Origin: Dehalococcoides sp.
Lineage (GTDB): Bacteria; Chloroflexota; Dehalococcoidia; Dehalococcoidales; RBG-16-60-22
Assembly (NCBI GenBank): GCA_030665795.1
Contig: DAOUZD010000012.1
Coordinates: forward strand, 1 to 10,405
Reading direction: 5' to 3'
Length of the DNA stretch: 10,405 nt
The position numbers and the translations under genes were made by a program. Below the pieces are notes generated by a model, which had not been told where the DNA came from, did no database searches, and was given only the letters and a program-made list of their open reading frames with translations. Positions 1 to 5,948 of the stretch are shown piece by piece (position 1 is the first letter of the stretch; each line of letters begins with the position of its first letter).

Positions 1-722
1 GAAGAGGAGGTGGCATAAGGGTAGGTGCCAAAATCGGGGTCAAGTAAAGCCCCCTGGGCGCCTTCCAGTAGCACCAGCTCCCCACGGTTTAAGGCTTCCT
101 CGAGCATTATCGTTGTCTCGCGAATATGTGGAGACAATCGCTCTCCATACTGGCAGTACTGACGATAGACATCATCTTCGACTAGGGGACTGGCGCCATA
201 AACTTTGGTTAAAATAATGTTTTTGTCGCTAAGGATAAAGCGAAGTCGCTCCCTGAATACCTCTTTGTCTAAAAGGTCGCAGGTTCTAATGCCTAATCTG
301 GCTATTTTATCGGCGAAGGCAGGACCGATGCCCTTACGCGTGGTGCCGATTGCCTTCCCTCCCCGTGATTCCTCTTCCAGACCATCAAGAAGGATGTGGT
401 ACGGCATGACCAGATGAGCCCGGTCACTGATAAATAGCCGGGAGGTATCCACGCCGCGCTGATTAAGCTCGTCTATCTCGCCAAGCAAGACACTAGGATT
501 AATCACTACCCCATTACCGAGAATCGAAACAGCCCGGGGGGAAAAAATACCGGAAGGAACAAGGTGCAGTCTAAACTCACCATAGCGGTTAACTACGGTG
601 TGCCCGGCATTATCACCACCGGAAAAACGCATGACTACGTGTGCTTCCTCAGCCAGCAGGTCAACTATTTTACCCTTTCCTTCATCTCCCCACTGAGCCC
701 CAATAACCGCAATAACTGGCAT
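1..722 (-). CDS. purA: Adenylosuccinate synthetase, N-terminal part (runs off left edge)
   Basis: Adenylosuccinate synthetase joins IMP and aspartate using GTP, the first committed step of AMP synthesis in the cytoplasm. Translating the reverse strand from the ATG at 722 gives 240 open codons with no stop before the window edge. The family is about 430 residues, so a little over half is present. Visible motifs are the N-terminal loop GAQWGDEGKGK (residues 8-18, with the catalytic Asp13), GGDNAGHT with catalytic His41, GTTRKGIGPAFADK in the IMP-binding region, and LLEGAQGALLDPDFGTYPY near the cut end. The start is fixed by a strong Shine-Dalgarno, AGGGGAGGA at 727-735. The gene lies 39 bp after the phosphatidylinositol-phosphate synthase gene on the same strand, so it is probably the distal gene of that operon, although its function is unrelated. 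The truncation is only the window boundary; nothing looks broken. Identity is very secure. Confidence 0.97.
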   Translation of the reverse strand, partial: MPVIAVIGAQWGDEGKGKIVDLLAEEAHVVMRFSGGDNAGHTVVNRYGEFRLHLVPSGIFSPRAVSILGNGVVINPSVLLGEIDELNQRGVDTSRLFISDRAHLVMPYHILLDGLEEESRGGKAIGTTRKGIGPAFADKIARLGIRTCDLLDKEVFRERLRFILSDKNIILTKVYGASPLVEDDVYRQYCQYGERLSPHIRETTIMLEEALNRGELVLLEGAQGALLDPDFGTYPYATSS

Positions 723-761
723 TAAGTCCTCCCCTAAGTTAAGTTGTGCCTGATTTAAAAG

Positions 762-1361
762 TTATTCAGATTTTCTTTGCTGCCACACATGAAGCAATCT
801 CTGGCCAGCCGTAAAAAGGCTGAATAATACGATAACACTTAAGGCAATAATTAAGGCGTAATCAATCCGGCTCAGCAGAAGGCCGAGTGCTAAAACAATG
901 ACCCTCTCCCCTCGAGTGAATAACCCTACCCTGCATTCCAGGCCGGCGGCTTCCGCCCTGGCTCTGATATAGCTCACCATTTGTGAACTGGGTAAGGCAA
1001 TACCAACCAGTAAAATTCCGAGAGTTGACTGTTCCCTGATATATAATATCAAAATGCCCAGTAATATTATCGCCTCGGCGATACGGTCAAGTGTCGAATC
1101 GAGGATGGCACCAAAGTGGGTAGCTTGATTGGTGCGGCGAGCCAGAGCACCATCCAGTAGGTCAAAGAGACCGGCCACCAGTACCACAAAGCCGGCAGCG
1201 AAAAGATATTCCGTACCGATAAGAATGGCGGCCCCAATCGATAGTAGAAAGCCGAACCAGGTTATGGCGTTCGGGGTTATCGATGTCTTGGACAAAAGCC
1301 GTACTGCTGGTCGAGTAAGGTAATCAGCAGCCGTTTTACGAAATTCATCTAACTTCGCCAT
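762..1361 (-). CDS. pgsA: Phosphatidylinositol-phosphate synthase (CDP-alcohol phosphatidyltransferase)
   Basis: This is an integral membrane enzyme of about 199 residues. The family swaps CMP from CDP-diacylglycerol for an alcohol phosphate. The signature D-x2-D-G-x2-A-R-x8-G-x3-D-x3-D is complete (Asp67, Asp70, Gly71, Ala74, Arg75, Gly84, Asp88, Asp92). It is preceded by ITPNAITWFG and surrounded by about six hydrophobic segments. The segment SSQMVSYIRARAEAAGL (about 125-141) and the terminal QRLLHVW closely resemble mycobacterial PgsA1 as I recall it. The substrate is therefore most likely inositol 3-phosphate rather than glycerol phosphate, and the ino1 and pimA-like neighbours agree. The start is uncertain. 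The ATG at 1361 gives the usual N-terminal length (MAKLDEFRK) but has only AAGGA about 12 nt upstream. A TTG at 1394 adds 11 residues, has AGGGA 7 nt upstream, and would sit 15 bp after the preceding stop. Family is certain; the exact lipid product is inferred. Confidence 0.9.
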   Translation of the reverse strand: MAKLDEFRKTAADYLTRPAVRLLSKTSITPNAITWFGFLLSIGAAILIGTEYLFAAGFVVLVAGLFDLLDGALARRTNQATHFGAILDSTLDRIAEAIILLGILILYIREQSTLGILLVGIALPSSQMVSYIRARAEAAGLECRVGLFTRGERVIVLALGLLLSRIDYALIIALSVIVLFSLFTAGQRLLHVWQQRKSE

Positions 1362-1409
1362 TGGTCGTTGTTTTCCTTCGGCAGTATTAATCAAACTATC
1401 TTCCCTAAT

Positions 1410-2576
1410 CTAAGTCAAGATAGCTTTAGTTTCTTGAAATCCTTCTTCTCGTCGTGGCCCGTTAAGCACACTGACGTAATAATCCAGCACTCTTTGGGCA
1501 ACGTTTTCCCAGTCATACTGAACTGCCTTGAGTCTCCCCTCGTTTCCCATCTGCTGCCGGAGTGCTCCGTCAGTCATTAAAGAGGTTAAAGCTTGGGCTA
1601 GTTTTTCCGCATTTTTGGGTGGTACTAATAGGCCCTCAGCACCGTGAGTCACTACGCTGTTATAACCTTGTATATTTGAGGCAACAACTGGCTTACCAAC
1701 GGCCATTGCCTCAAGCAAAACGATACCAAAACTTTCCCTGCCGGTGGCTGGGCAACACACAATATCGGCTGTCTGGTAATATCTGGGTAAGTCGCGGTAA
1801 GCGGCATAACCAATAACGACAACGTCCTTTAACCTATGCCGCATAACCCGCCTTTCATACTTTTTTCTCAGTCTTTTGCCAGGCCCCACGACGATAAGGC
1901 GCGAATTGGGAAATTCCGGTTTGATCTGCTTATAGGCTTCAAGTAGATAGTCCAAACCCTTTCGCTTCTCCAAACGCCCAACAAAAAGAATATTCAATTT
2001 GCCATCACTGAATTCTTCAATTGGTGGTACGTCTGGGGAGAAATGCTTTGAATCCACGCCGTTGGGGATAATGGTGTAGTCTCCCGGGAAATACTTACTT
2101 ACGTATTCCATAGCTGGCTCAGACACGGCAATTTTACCATCGAGCTTGTGTAACCACTTCTTCAAGATTGACTTACCAATCGGCGTGCCGAAGCTATACC
2201 AGGACTTACCGCCGGAAGCGTGAAAGGTGCCTACATTTGGTACGTTAGACAGGCGGAGCACGGTGGTGCAGAGCATTGGCATTAAAGGTTCATGAAGGTG
2301 ACAGATATCAAAATGTTCCCGGTCGAGTATCGCCTTTATTCGAGATGATAGCCATGGTGATAGGGTAATGCGCGCAATAGAGCCACTGACCGGAATCGGC
2401 CGGGGTTTACCTACGGCTATGAACCGGTCACCAAAGGTGGAGACGGCTTTAGAAGCGGGAGCAACAATCTTCACCTCATGACCCATTTGGATAAATTGTT
2501 GTTCGAGGCAAGAAATGTGATTACAGACGCCCCCGGGGTAGGCAAAGTCATAGGGGGAGACCAATGCTATCTTCAT
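1410..2576 (-). CDS. pimA: PimA-like GT4 glycosyltransferase (phosphatidylinositol mannosyltransferase-type)
   Basis: This 388-residue GT-B fold glycosyltransferase of family GT4 probably acts at the inner face of the membrane. By similarity it transfers mannose from GDP-mannose to phosphatidylinositol. The N-terminal acceptor domain shows the GGV loop (15-17), HLHEP (93-97) and TFHAS with His119, the position of the PimA catalytic-region histidine. The linker holds IPNGVD (170-175). The C-terminal nucleotide-sugar domain has GRLEKRKG (Arg201, Lys206) and the E-x7-E motif ESFGIVLLEAMA (Glu281, Glu289). The overall pattern (N-terminal SPYDFAYPGGV, then GSIAR, HEP, C-terminal YDWENVAQRV) follows mycobacterial PimA along its length. 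It sits between ino1 (29 bp upstream) and the PIP synthase gene, which favours an inositol-lipid acceptor. The sugar donor cannot be read from sequence, and other GT4 enzymes acting on lipids remain possible. The ATG at 2576 is forced by an in-frame TAG four codons upstream; its Shine-Dalgarno is unusually distant. Confidence 0.88.
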   Translation of the reverse strand: MKIALVSPYDFAYPGGVCNHISCLEQQFIQMGHEVKIVAPASKAVSTFGDRFIAVGKPRPIPVSGSIARITLSPWLSSRIKAILDREHFDICHLHEPLMPMLCTTVLRLSNVPNVGTFHASGGKSWYSFGTPIGKSILKKWLHKLDGKIAVSEPAMEYVSKYFPGDYTIIPNGVDSKHFSPDVPPIEEFSDGKLNILFVGRLEKRKGLDYLLEAYKQIKPEFPNSRLIVVGPGKRLRKKYERRVMRHRLKDVVVIGYAAYRDLPRYYQTADIVCCPATGRESFGIVLLEAMAVGKPVVASNIQGYNSVVTHGAEGLLVPPKNAEKLAQALTSLMTDGALRQQMGNEGRLKAVQYDWENVAQRVLDYYVSVLNGPRREEGFQETKAILT

Positions 2577-2599
2577 AGGCAGTGCCTAAAAACCTCCCT
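2576..2599 (-). promoter_or_regulatory. Distant Shine-Dalgarno plus small hairpin at the pimA-like start
   Basis: On the reverse strand AGGGAGG (plus positions 2593-2599) lies 16 nt before the ATG, too far for normal initiation. Between them is the inverted repeat TAGGC-ACT-GCCTA, whose last base is the A of the ATG. Folding this stem in the mRNA would leave about five U residues between the Shine-Dalgarno and the start, a normal effective spacing. The inverted repeat and distance are seen directly; the bridging role is inferred. Confidence 0.45.
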
Positions 2600-2605
2600 G
2601 CGGGA

Positions 2606-3709
2606 TTACTTGGGCAGTTTTTCCTTACCAGCCTGCGGAGTGTTGGTAATGATGAACTCTTCTACCATCCGGTGTGCTTCGTCATCAGTATATTGGATAG
2701 GGGGTGACTTCATGAAATAGGCTGACGGCGCTACCAGTTCCCCGCTTAGGCCACGGTCTAGGGCAAGCTTACAGCACCTTACGGCATCAATCACCACCCC
2801 GGCTGAGTTAGGGCTATCCCAGACCTCGAGCTTTAACTCCAGGTTTAATGGAACATCACCAAAGGTTCGCCCTTCCATCTTTATGTAGCAAAACTTACGG
2901 TCATGTAGCCAGGGCACATAATCACTGGGCCCAACGTAAATATCATCGGGGTCCATCTTGTAATTCAACTGAGAGGTAACCGACGTGGTTTTCGATATCC
3001 TCTTTGACTCGAGCCGTTCTCGTTCCAGCATATTATAGAAGTCGGTGTTACCACCAAAGTTCATCTGGTAGGTTCGCTCCAGCTTGACACCACGGTCTTG
3101 AAACAGCCGGGTAAGCACGCGGTGAGTAATAGTAGCGCCAACCTGTGATTTGATATCATCACCAATTACCGGAAGCCCCTTCTCGGTAAAGCGTTTCTGC
3201 CAATATTTCTCACGAGCAATAAAAACTGGGATACAATTGATAAAGCCACAGCCAGCCGCCAGCACCTGCTCGATGTACCATTTGGTTGCCTCTTCGCTAC
3301 CGACAGGTAAATAGTTAATCACGATATCGGTCTTGGTTTCTTTGAGGATTTTAATGATGTCTGCCGTTGGTCCGGGAGCTTTCTGGATTATTTGCGACAG
3401 GTACTTACCCAGGCCATCGTGGGTCATGCCCCGCTGGACGATTACGCCGGTAGCCGGTACTTCGCAAAATTTGAAAGTATTATTCGGCGAAGCAAAAATT
3501 GCCTCCGCTAGGTCTTTGCCCACCTTGTTTTTATCAATATCAAAAGCGGCGACGAAATTGATGTCACTGATGTGGTATCCTCCGAGGTTAATATGCATTA
3601 ACCCGGGTACAAATTCATTCTCTTTCGCCTGACTATAATAATGGACACCTTGGACCAGTGACGAACTGCAGTTGCCAACTCCAATGATGGCTACATTTAT
3701 CTTGCCCAT
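2606..3709 (-). CDS. ino1: Inositol-3-phosphate synthase
   Basis: This NAD-dependent enzyme cyclises glucose 6-phosphate to 1L-myo-inositol 1-phosphate (= 3-phosphate), the first step of all inositol synthesis. The protein is 367 residues, matching the compact actinobacterial form rather than the roughly 500-residue eukaryotic one. The Rossmann loop [12 protein letters not shown] (10-21) binds NAD. The conserved core has LPVGSEEA (134-141), [15 protein letters not shown] (183-197, with active-site Lys187), [24 protein letters not shown] (217-240), [22 protein letters not shown] and the C-terminal AYFMKSPP. The ATG at 3709 is chosen because the Rossmann loop follows at the usual distance; a GGGGG stretch about 12 nt upstream is a weak ribosome site. 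It heads a leftward set with the PimA-like transferase and PIP synthase and so supplies their inositol phosphate. A good promoter lies about 80 bp upstream. No defects are seen. Confidence 0.97.
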   Translation of the reverse strand: MGKINVAIIGVGNCSSSLVQGVHYYSQAKENEFVPGLMHINLGGYHISDINFVAAFDIDKNKVGKDLAEAIFASPNNTFKFCEVPATGVIVQRGMTHDGLGKYLSQIIQKAPGPTADIIKILKETKTDIVINYLPVGSEEATKWYIEQVLAAGCGFINCIPVFIAREKYWQKRFTEKGLPVIGDDIKSQVGATITHRVLTRLFQDRGVKLERTYQMNFGGNTDFYNMLERERLESKRISKTTSVTSQLNYKMDPDDIYVGPSDYVPWLHDRKFCYIKMEGRTFGDVPLNLELKLEVWDSPNSAGVVIDAVRCCKLALDRGLSGELVAPSAYFMKSPPIQYTDDEAHRMVEEFIITNTPQAGKEKLPK

Positions 3710-3793
3710 AGTTTAACTTATCCCCCTTTTTACTCTACACTTGCGGCGATAGACTTACCCCTTGACAATACCTCCTGTTTGACACCGCTTGAA

Positions 3794-3823
3794 ACTATAC
3801 CCTTATTAGTTGCAGGCTGTCAA
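3794..3823 (-). promoter_or_regulatory. Sigma-70-type promoter for the ino1 operon
   Basis: On the reverse strand a perfect -35 box TTGACA (plus 3818-3823) is followed after 18 bp by TATAGT (plus 3794-3799). Transcription would begin near 3787, giving a leader of about 78 nt before ino1. Two further TTGACA hexamers in the opposite orientation (3762-3767 and 3779-3784) lie in the leader, 17 bp apart. They have no matching -10 boxes and could be regulator sites. No convincing terminator for truB is visible between its stop and this promoter. Confidence 0.65.
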
Positions 3824-3873
3824 GACTTAAGCAATTTTACGCGGGGAAATTTAGCAAAGTGAGAATCGAGTAA

Positions 3874-4815
3874 CTAGCGGTTTTGGGATAGGAAAACCTT
3901 TTCCGGCTGCCACTGCCCTCTTTCCGGGTCAAAGCGCAGCACACCTAGGAAGTGTCCATCAAGGGTATAGGTGCGGCAGCGAGTTTCAATGGGGGGCACC
4001 GGGAGGGTTTCTTCGAGGTACTCAGTCAGACCACTGTTATCAGTGGCTAAGGCCACTGGTGCTCCGCTTCTTATGGCACGTTCGGTGGCATCATTGACCA
4101 CCATCGCTCTCCAGGGTAAAAGTACGGTATCTATAGGATGAACAAAGTATTGCCAGTAACCGTAGCGTAAGGCATCCTCAAGTTGGGGCACGGAAACCGC
4201 CGTCTTGATATCAAAAGGACCGTAGCTTAAACGGATTAGGCTTTTCAAATTGGCACCACAACCCAGCGATTGTCCCAGGTCGTGAGCCAGAGAGCGGATA
4301 TAGGTGCCCTTGCCACACTCTACATCTACGGTAACTACCGGCGGCTGCCAGTCGACAATCTCCAATTTGTAAATTTTAGTCGGTCGACTTTTTCGCGTTA
4401 CCTTGATGCCGGCCCGTGCCAGTTCATAGAGCCGTTGCCCTTGATGCTTCACCGCGCTATACATTGGTGGAGTCTGCTGAGTTATACCGCGAAAGGCAGC
4501 GAGTGCCGACTCCAGTTGCTCTCGGCTGATGCCGGAAGGGTCTCTCTTCTCGGTAATCTTACCGCTGGCATCGTAGGTATCTGTAGCCACACCCAGCTCA
4601 ATCTGGCCCCGATAAGTCTTGGTGGCCGCTAATAAAAACTCGATGACACGCGTTCCCTGCCCGAGACAAACCGGCAGGACGCCGGTAGCCATCGGGTCGA
4701 GAGTACCGGCATGCCCCACCCGCCGCTCACCACTGAGCCGTTTCACTAGGGCGACCACACTAAAGGAGGTCTTCCCCCAGGGCTTATTGATATTTAGTAT
4801 GCCGTCCACAGACAT
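3874..4815 (-). CDS. truB: tRNA pseudouridine(55) synthase
   Basis: TruB converts U55 of the T-loop of tRNAs to pseudouridine. The protein has 313 residues from the start chosen here. It opens with the canonical DGILNINKPWGKTSF. The catalytic motif GHAGTLDPMATGVLPV has the nucleophile Asp40. YSAVKHQGQRLYELARAG and CGKGTYIRSLAHDLG follow, and a C-terminal PUA-like extension ends the protein. The open frame extends upstream to an ATG at 4863 (16 more residues), but I prefer the ATG at 4815. Family members start here, GGGAAG precedes it, and the predicted transcription start near 4869 would leave only about 6 nt before the longer start. The gene is transcribed away from the small rightward operon at 5102 and is separated from ino1 by 164 bp containing a separate promoter, so it may be monocistronic. 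Usual partners such as rbfA and ribF are not adjacent in this window. Confidence 0.96.
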   Translation of the reverse strand: MSVDGILNINKPWGKTSFSVVALVKRLSGERRVGHAGTLDPMATGVLPVCLGQGTRVIEFLLAATKTYRGQIELGVATDTYDASGKITEKRDPSGISREQLESALAAFRGITQQTPPMYSAVKHQGQRLYELARAGIKVTRKSRPTKIYKLEIVDWQPPVVTVDVECGKGTYIRSLAHDLGQSLGCGANLKSLIRLSYGPFDIKTAVSVPQLEDALRYGYWQYFVHPIDTVLLPWRAMVVNDATERAIRSGAPVALATDNSGLTEYLEETLPVPPIETRCRTYTLDGHFLGVLRFDPERGQWQPEKVFLSQNR

Positions 4816-4875
4816 TTTCTTCCCGCGAAAGTATCCCATTCTAGGGATGCCTAAAAGGGGCATCGCCCCTCTTCT

Positions 4876-4904
4876 ATAATAAATAATTCTCCTCTCCTTA
4901 TCAA
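4876..4904 (-). promoter_or_regulatory. Sigma-70-type promoter for truB
   Basis: On the reverse strand TTGATA (plus 4899-4904) and TATTAT (plus 4876-4881) are separated by exactly 17 bp, each one mismatch from consensus. The predicted transcription start near 4869 gives a leader of about 54 nt to the preferred ATG at 4815. The -35 box lies within the 4892-4910 palindrome, so a protein bound there would compete with polymerase. Confidence 0.6.
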
Positions 4905-4910
4905 GGAGAG
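4892..4910. repeat. Perfect 8-bp inverted repeat, 3-nt loop
   Basis: CTCTCCTT (4892-4899), loop ATC, AAGGAGAG (4903-4910). It overlaps the -35 box of the truB promoter. It is not followed by a T-run on either strand and both flanking genes point away, so it is not an obvious terminator. It could be an operator or part of a repeat cluster. Confidence 0.6.
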
Positions 4911-4931
4911 ATATATCACGGAGAGTTAAAA

Positions 4932-4946
4932 AGAGACTTCGTCTCT
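4932..4946. repeat. Perfect 6-bp inverted repeat, 3-nt loop
   Basis: AGAGAC (4932-4937), loop TTC, GTCTCT (4941-4946). It is the second of three hairpins in the divergent intergenic region and has no following T-run. Its purine/pyrimidine arms resemble those of the 4892-4910 hairpin in base composition. Confidence 0.5.
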
Positions 4947-4960
4947 CTTCTAATATTCTT

Positions 4961-4997
4961 CCCCCCCTCCTTTTAAGGAAAGGGGGGATTAAGGGGG
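4961..4997. repeat. REP-like C-run/G-run palindrome
   Basis: A run of seven C (4961-4967) is followed by TCCT (4968-4971), the loop TTTA, AGGA (4976-4979), AA, and six G (4982-4987). The two arms pair with a 2-nt bulge. A trailing ATTAAGGGGG (4988-4997) repeats the G-run. Palindromes of this CCCCC/TTAA/GGGGG type occur as dispersed intergenic repeats in many bacterial genomes. With both neighbours transcribed outward, a mobile or structural repeat is more likely than a terminator. Only one copy is visible here. Confidence 0.55.
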
Positions 4998-5101
4998 TGA
5001 GGTCAATGGGAAATCTCTGTGGGTATGACCGTCTGATTTTAACAGATTTTAAAGGCTGCTTTTATGGGTAATTAATCCTGGTGGCTTAAGATGGAAACAG
5101 G

Positions 5102-5329
5102 ATGAGCCGAACGAATACATTAAGAGGTCTATTGATATTGCTGGTCTGTCTGCTGACGATGTACGCATCGATAGAGCTAAGTCGGGTGATAGTTCAATGG
5201 GGATTAGCGGCTAAGTTCACCTTTGAACTCGCCTTTATGTGGCTATCCTATAGCCTGGGCCTGTTCCTAATCTCGGTGGTGATTCAGCAGCGTATAAAAG
5301 AGAAACAAGAAAGTAAAGAAGGAGAATGA
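5102..5329 (+). CDS. Small two-helix membrane protein, function unknown
   Basis: A 75-residue protein that I do not recognise. Residues about 8-30 and 40-62 are hydrophobic membrane segments. A short positive N-terminus (MSRTNTLR) and a charged tail (QQRIKEKQESKEGE) suggest a hairpin with both ends in the cytoplasm by the positive-inside rule. The ATG at 5102 has only a weak upstream purine stretch (GGAAACAGG). A preceding ATG at 5091 opens a four-codon frame that terminates across the start, so coupled initiation is possible. It heads three close-packed small genes and is followed after 1 bp by the next. Its upstream promoter is not clear: TTAACA at 5039-5044 lacks a good -10 partner. The operon arrangement and a strong downstream ribosome site support a real gene, but function is open. 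Confidence 0.6.
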   Translation: MSRTNTLRGLLILLVCLLTMYASIELSRVIVQWGLAAKFTFELAFMWLSYSLGLFLISVVIQQRIKEKQESKEGE

Positions 5330-5330
5330 A

Positions 5331-5528
5331 ATGATTAAGACTATTATTAGGCTCAAGAATGACCTGGTTATGGTCTTCGATGCCGAGGGAGAGCAAATAC
5401 CTGAATATCAGGGTCAATATGAAGAGATGAAGGGGAGTATCCTCAGAGATGCCCCATCAGACGCCGTATTCACTCGTTGGTTTGGTTATGACGCTGAACC
5501 AGAGACTATTTTTAGAGAAGGATGGTAG
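5331..5528 (+). CDS. Small acidic hypothetical protein
   Basis: A 65-residue soluble protein of unknown function. It has no transmembrane segment or signal peptide. The N-terminal stretch IKTIIRLKNDLVMVFDAEGEQIPEYQGQY looks like strands around an acidic turn. The C-terminal part (DAPSDAVFTRWFGYDAEPETIFREGW) is rich in aromatics and acids and ends in Trp. A well-placed Shine-Dalgarno (AAGGAGA) lies within the end of the preceding gene, and the start is 1 bp after that stop, so translational coupling is likely. The next gene starts 4 bp after its stop. I see no catalytic motif; a partner-binding or regulatory role is only a guess. Confidence 0.6.
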   Translation: MIKTIIRLKNDLVMVFDAEGEQIPEYQGQYEEMKGSILRDAPSDAVFTRWFGYDAEPETIFREGW

Positions 5529-5532
5529 AGAG

Positions 5533-5742
5533 ATGACACATTATGAACAAATAAGCAATATGCTGACTACCGGTGAAGTAGCCCGTCTTCTCAATGTGCA
5601 CGTCAGTACCGTGAGGCGGTGGAGTAACCGGAGAATATTAAAGGCGTATCGCATTGGGCCTCGGGGTGGGAGAAGATATCGGCGGGATGACGTTGCTATT
5701 TTCATTTTGGAGAGAGCTGTCCGAAAATATTTAACCGGCTGA
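5533..5742 (+). CDS. Excisionase-family helix-turn-helix DNA-binding protein
   Basis: A 69-residue protein consisting almost entirely of a MerR/excisionase-type winged helix-turn-helix. LTTGEVARLLNVHVSTVRRWSNRRIL is the first helices and recognition helix. AYRIGPRGGRRYRRDDVAIFI is the wing and following helix. Proteins of this size act as DNA-bending recombination directionality factors in mobile elements, or as small transcription regulators. No integrase or att site is seen here, so the regulator role is favoured. The frame is open back to 5449, but the ATG at 5533 is preferred: the earlier codons overlap the preceding gene and encode an unrelated leader, while AAGGA lies 10 nt upstream of 5533. 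It lies 206 bp before cheR, whose promoter carries a perfect palindrome and is a possible target, which is untested. Confidence 0.85.
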   Translation: MTHYEQISNMLTTGEVARLLNVHVSTVRRWSNRRILKAYRIGPRGGRRYRRDDVAIFILERAVRKYLTG

Positions 5743-5873
5743 TTCGTATTGTCATCACCCGTTGCCTTTCCGCATAAGCCCTTCTTTTGTCTGCTTTTTT
5801 GCCTTCTGTCATTTCTGTAGTTTTCCCCAGATGAGCTATTGCATCTATATCGAGTTGTAGCCTTAATTGCCTA
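5743..5873. other. Intergenic stretch without recognised features
   Basis: I see no good hairpin with a T-run that would terminate the small operon, and no credible reading frame. The reverse-strand frame through here has no ribosome site and no recognisable protein. It is pyrimidine-rich on the plus strand (for example 5758-5827). Confidence 0.4.
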
Positions 5874-5903
5874 TTGACAAATTTTACGACTTTGTAATAC
5901 AAT
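5874..5903 (+). promoter_or_regulatory. Sigma-70-type promoter for the cheR-kinase operon
   Basis: A perfect -35 box TTGACA (5874-5879) is followed after 18 bp by TACAAT (5898-5903), one mismatch from TATAAT. The expected transcription start is near 5910, about 40 nt before the cheR start. The -10 box lies in the left arm of the palindrome at 5897-5919. Confidence 0.7.
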
Positions 5904-5919
5904 TGGCATAGAATTGTAT
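5897..5919. promoter_or_regulatory. Perfect palindromic operator candidate over the cheR promoter
   Basis: ATACAATT (5897-5904), spacer GGCATAG, AATTGTAT (5912-5919): two perfect 8-bp arms in a 23-bp site covering the -10 box and the expected transcription start. This size and placement are typical of a dimeric repressor site. A partial extra half-site TTGTAATACAA (5892-5902) overlaps its left side. The regulator is unknown; the helix-turn-helix protein encoded just upstream is one candidate. Confidence 0.55.
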
Positions 5920-5948
5920 GGCAGGTAAATAGGGGTGTAACACTCGAT

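Noticed and set aside
3762..3807. Plus-strand promoter from the TTGACA boxes in front of ino1
   Set aside because: Neither plus-strand TTGACA has an acceptable -10 box at 16-18 bp, and no rightward gene follows.
4961..4987. Rho-independent terminator
   Set aside because: The stem is strong, but no T-run follows on either strand and both adjacent genes are transcribed away from it.
5449..5532. Upstream extension of the HTH protein to an ATG at 5449
   Set aside because: It overlaps most of the end of the preceding gene and encodes an unrelated leader. The ATG at 5533 has a suitable upstream AAGGA and gives the usual compact HTH length.
5533..5742. Prophage or integrative element signalled by the excisionase-like gene
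   Set aside because: No integrase, att-type direct repeats, tRNA gene or phage genes are in the window; excisionase-family HTH proteins are common as ordinary regulators.
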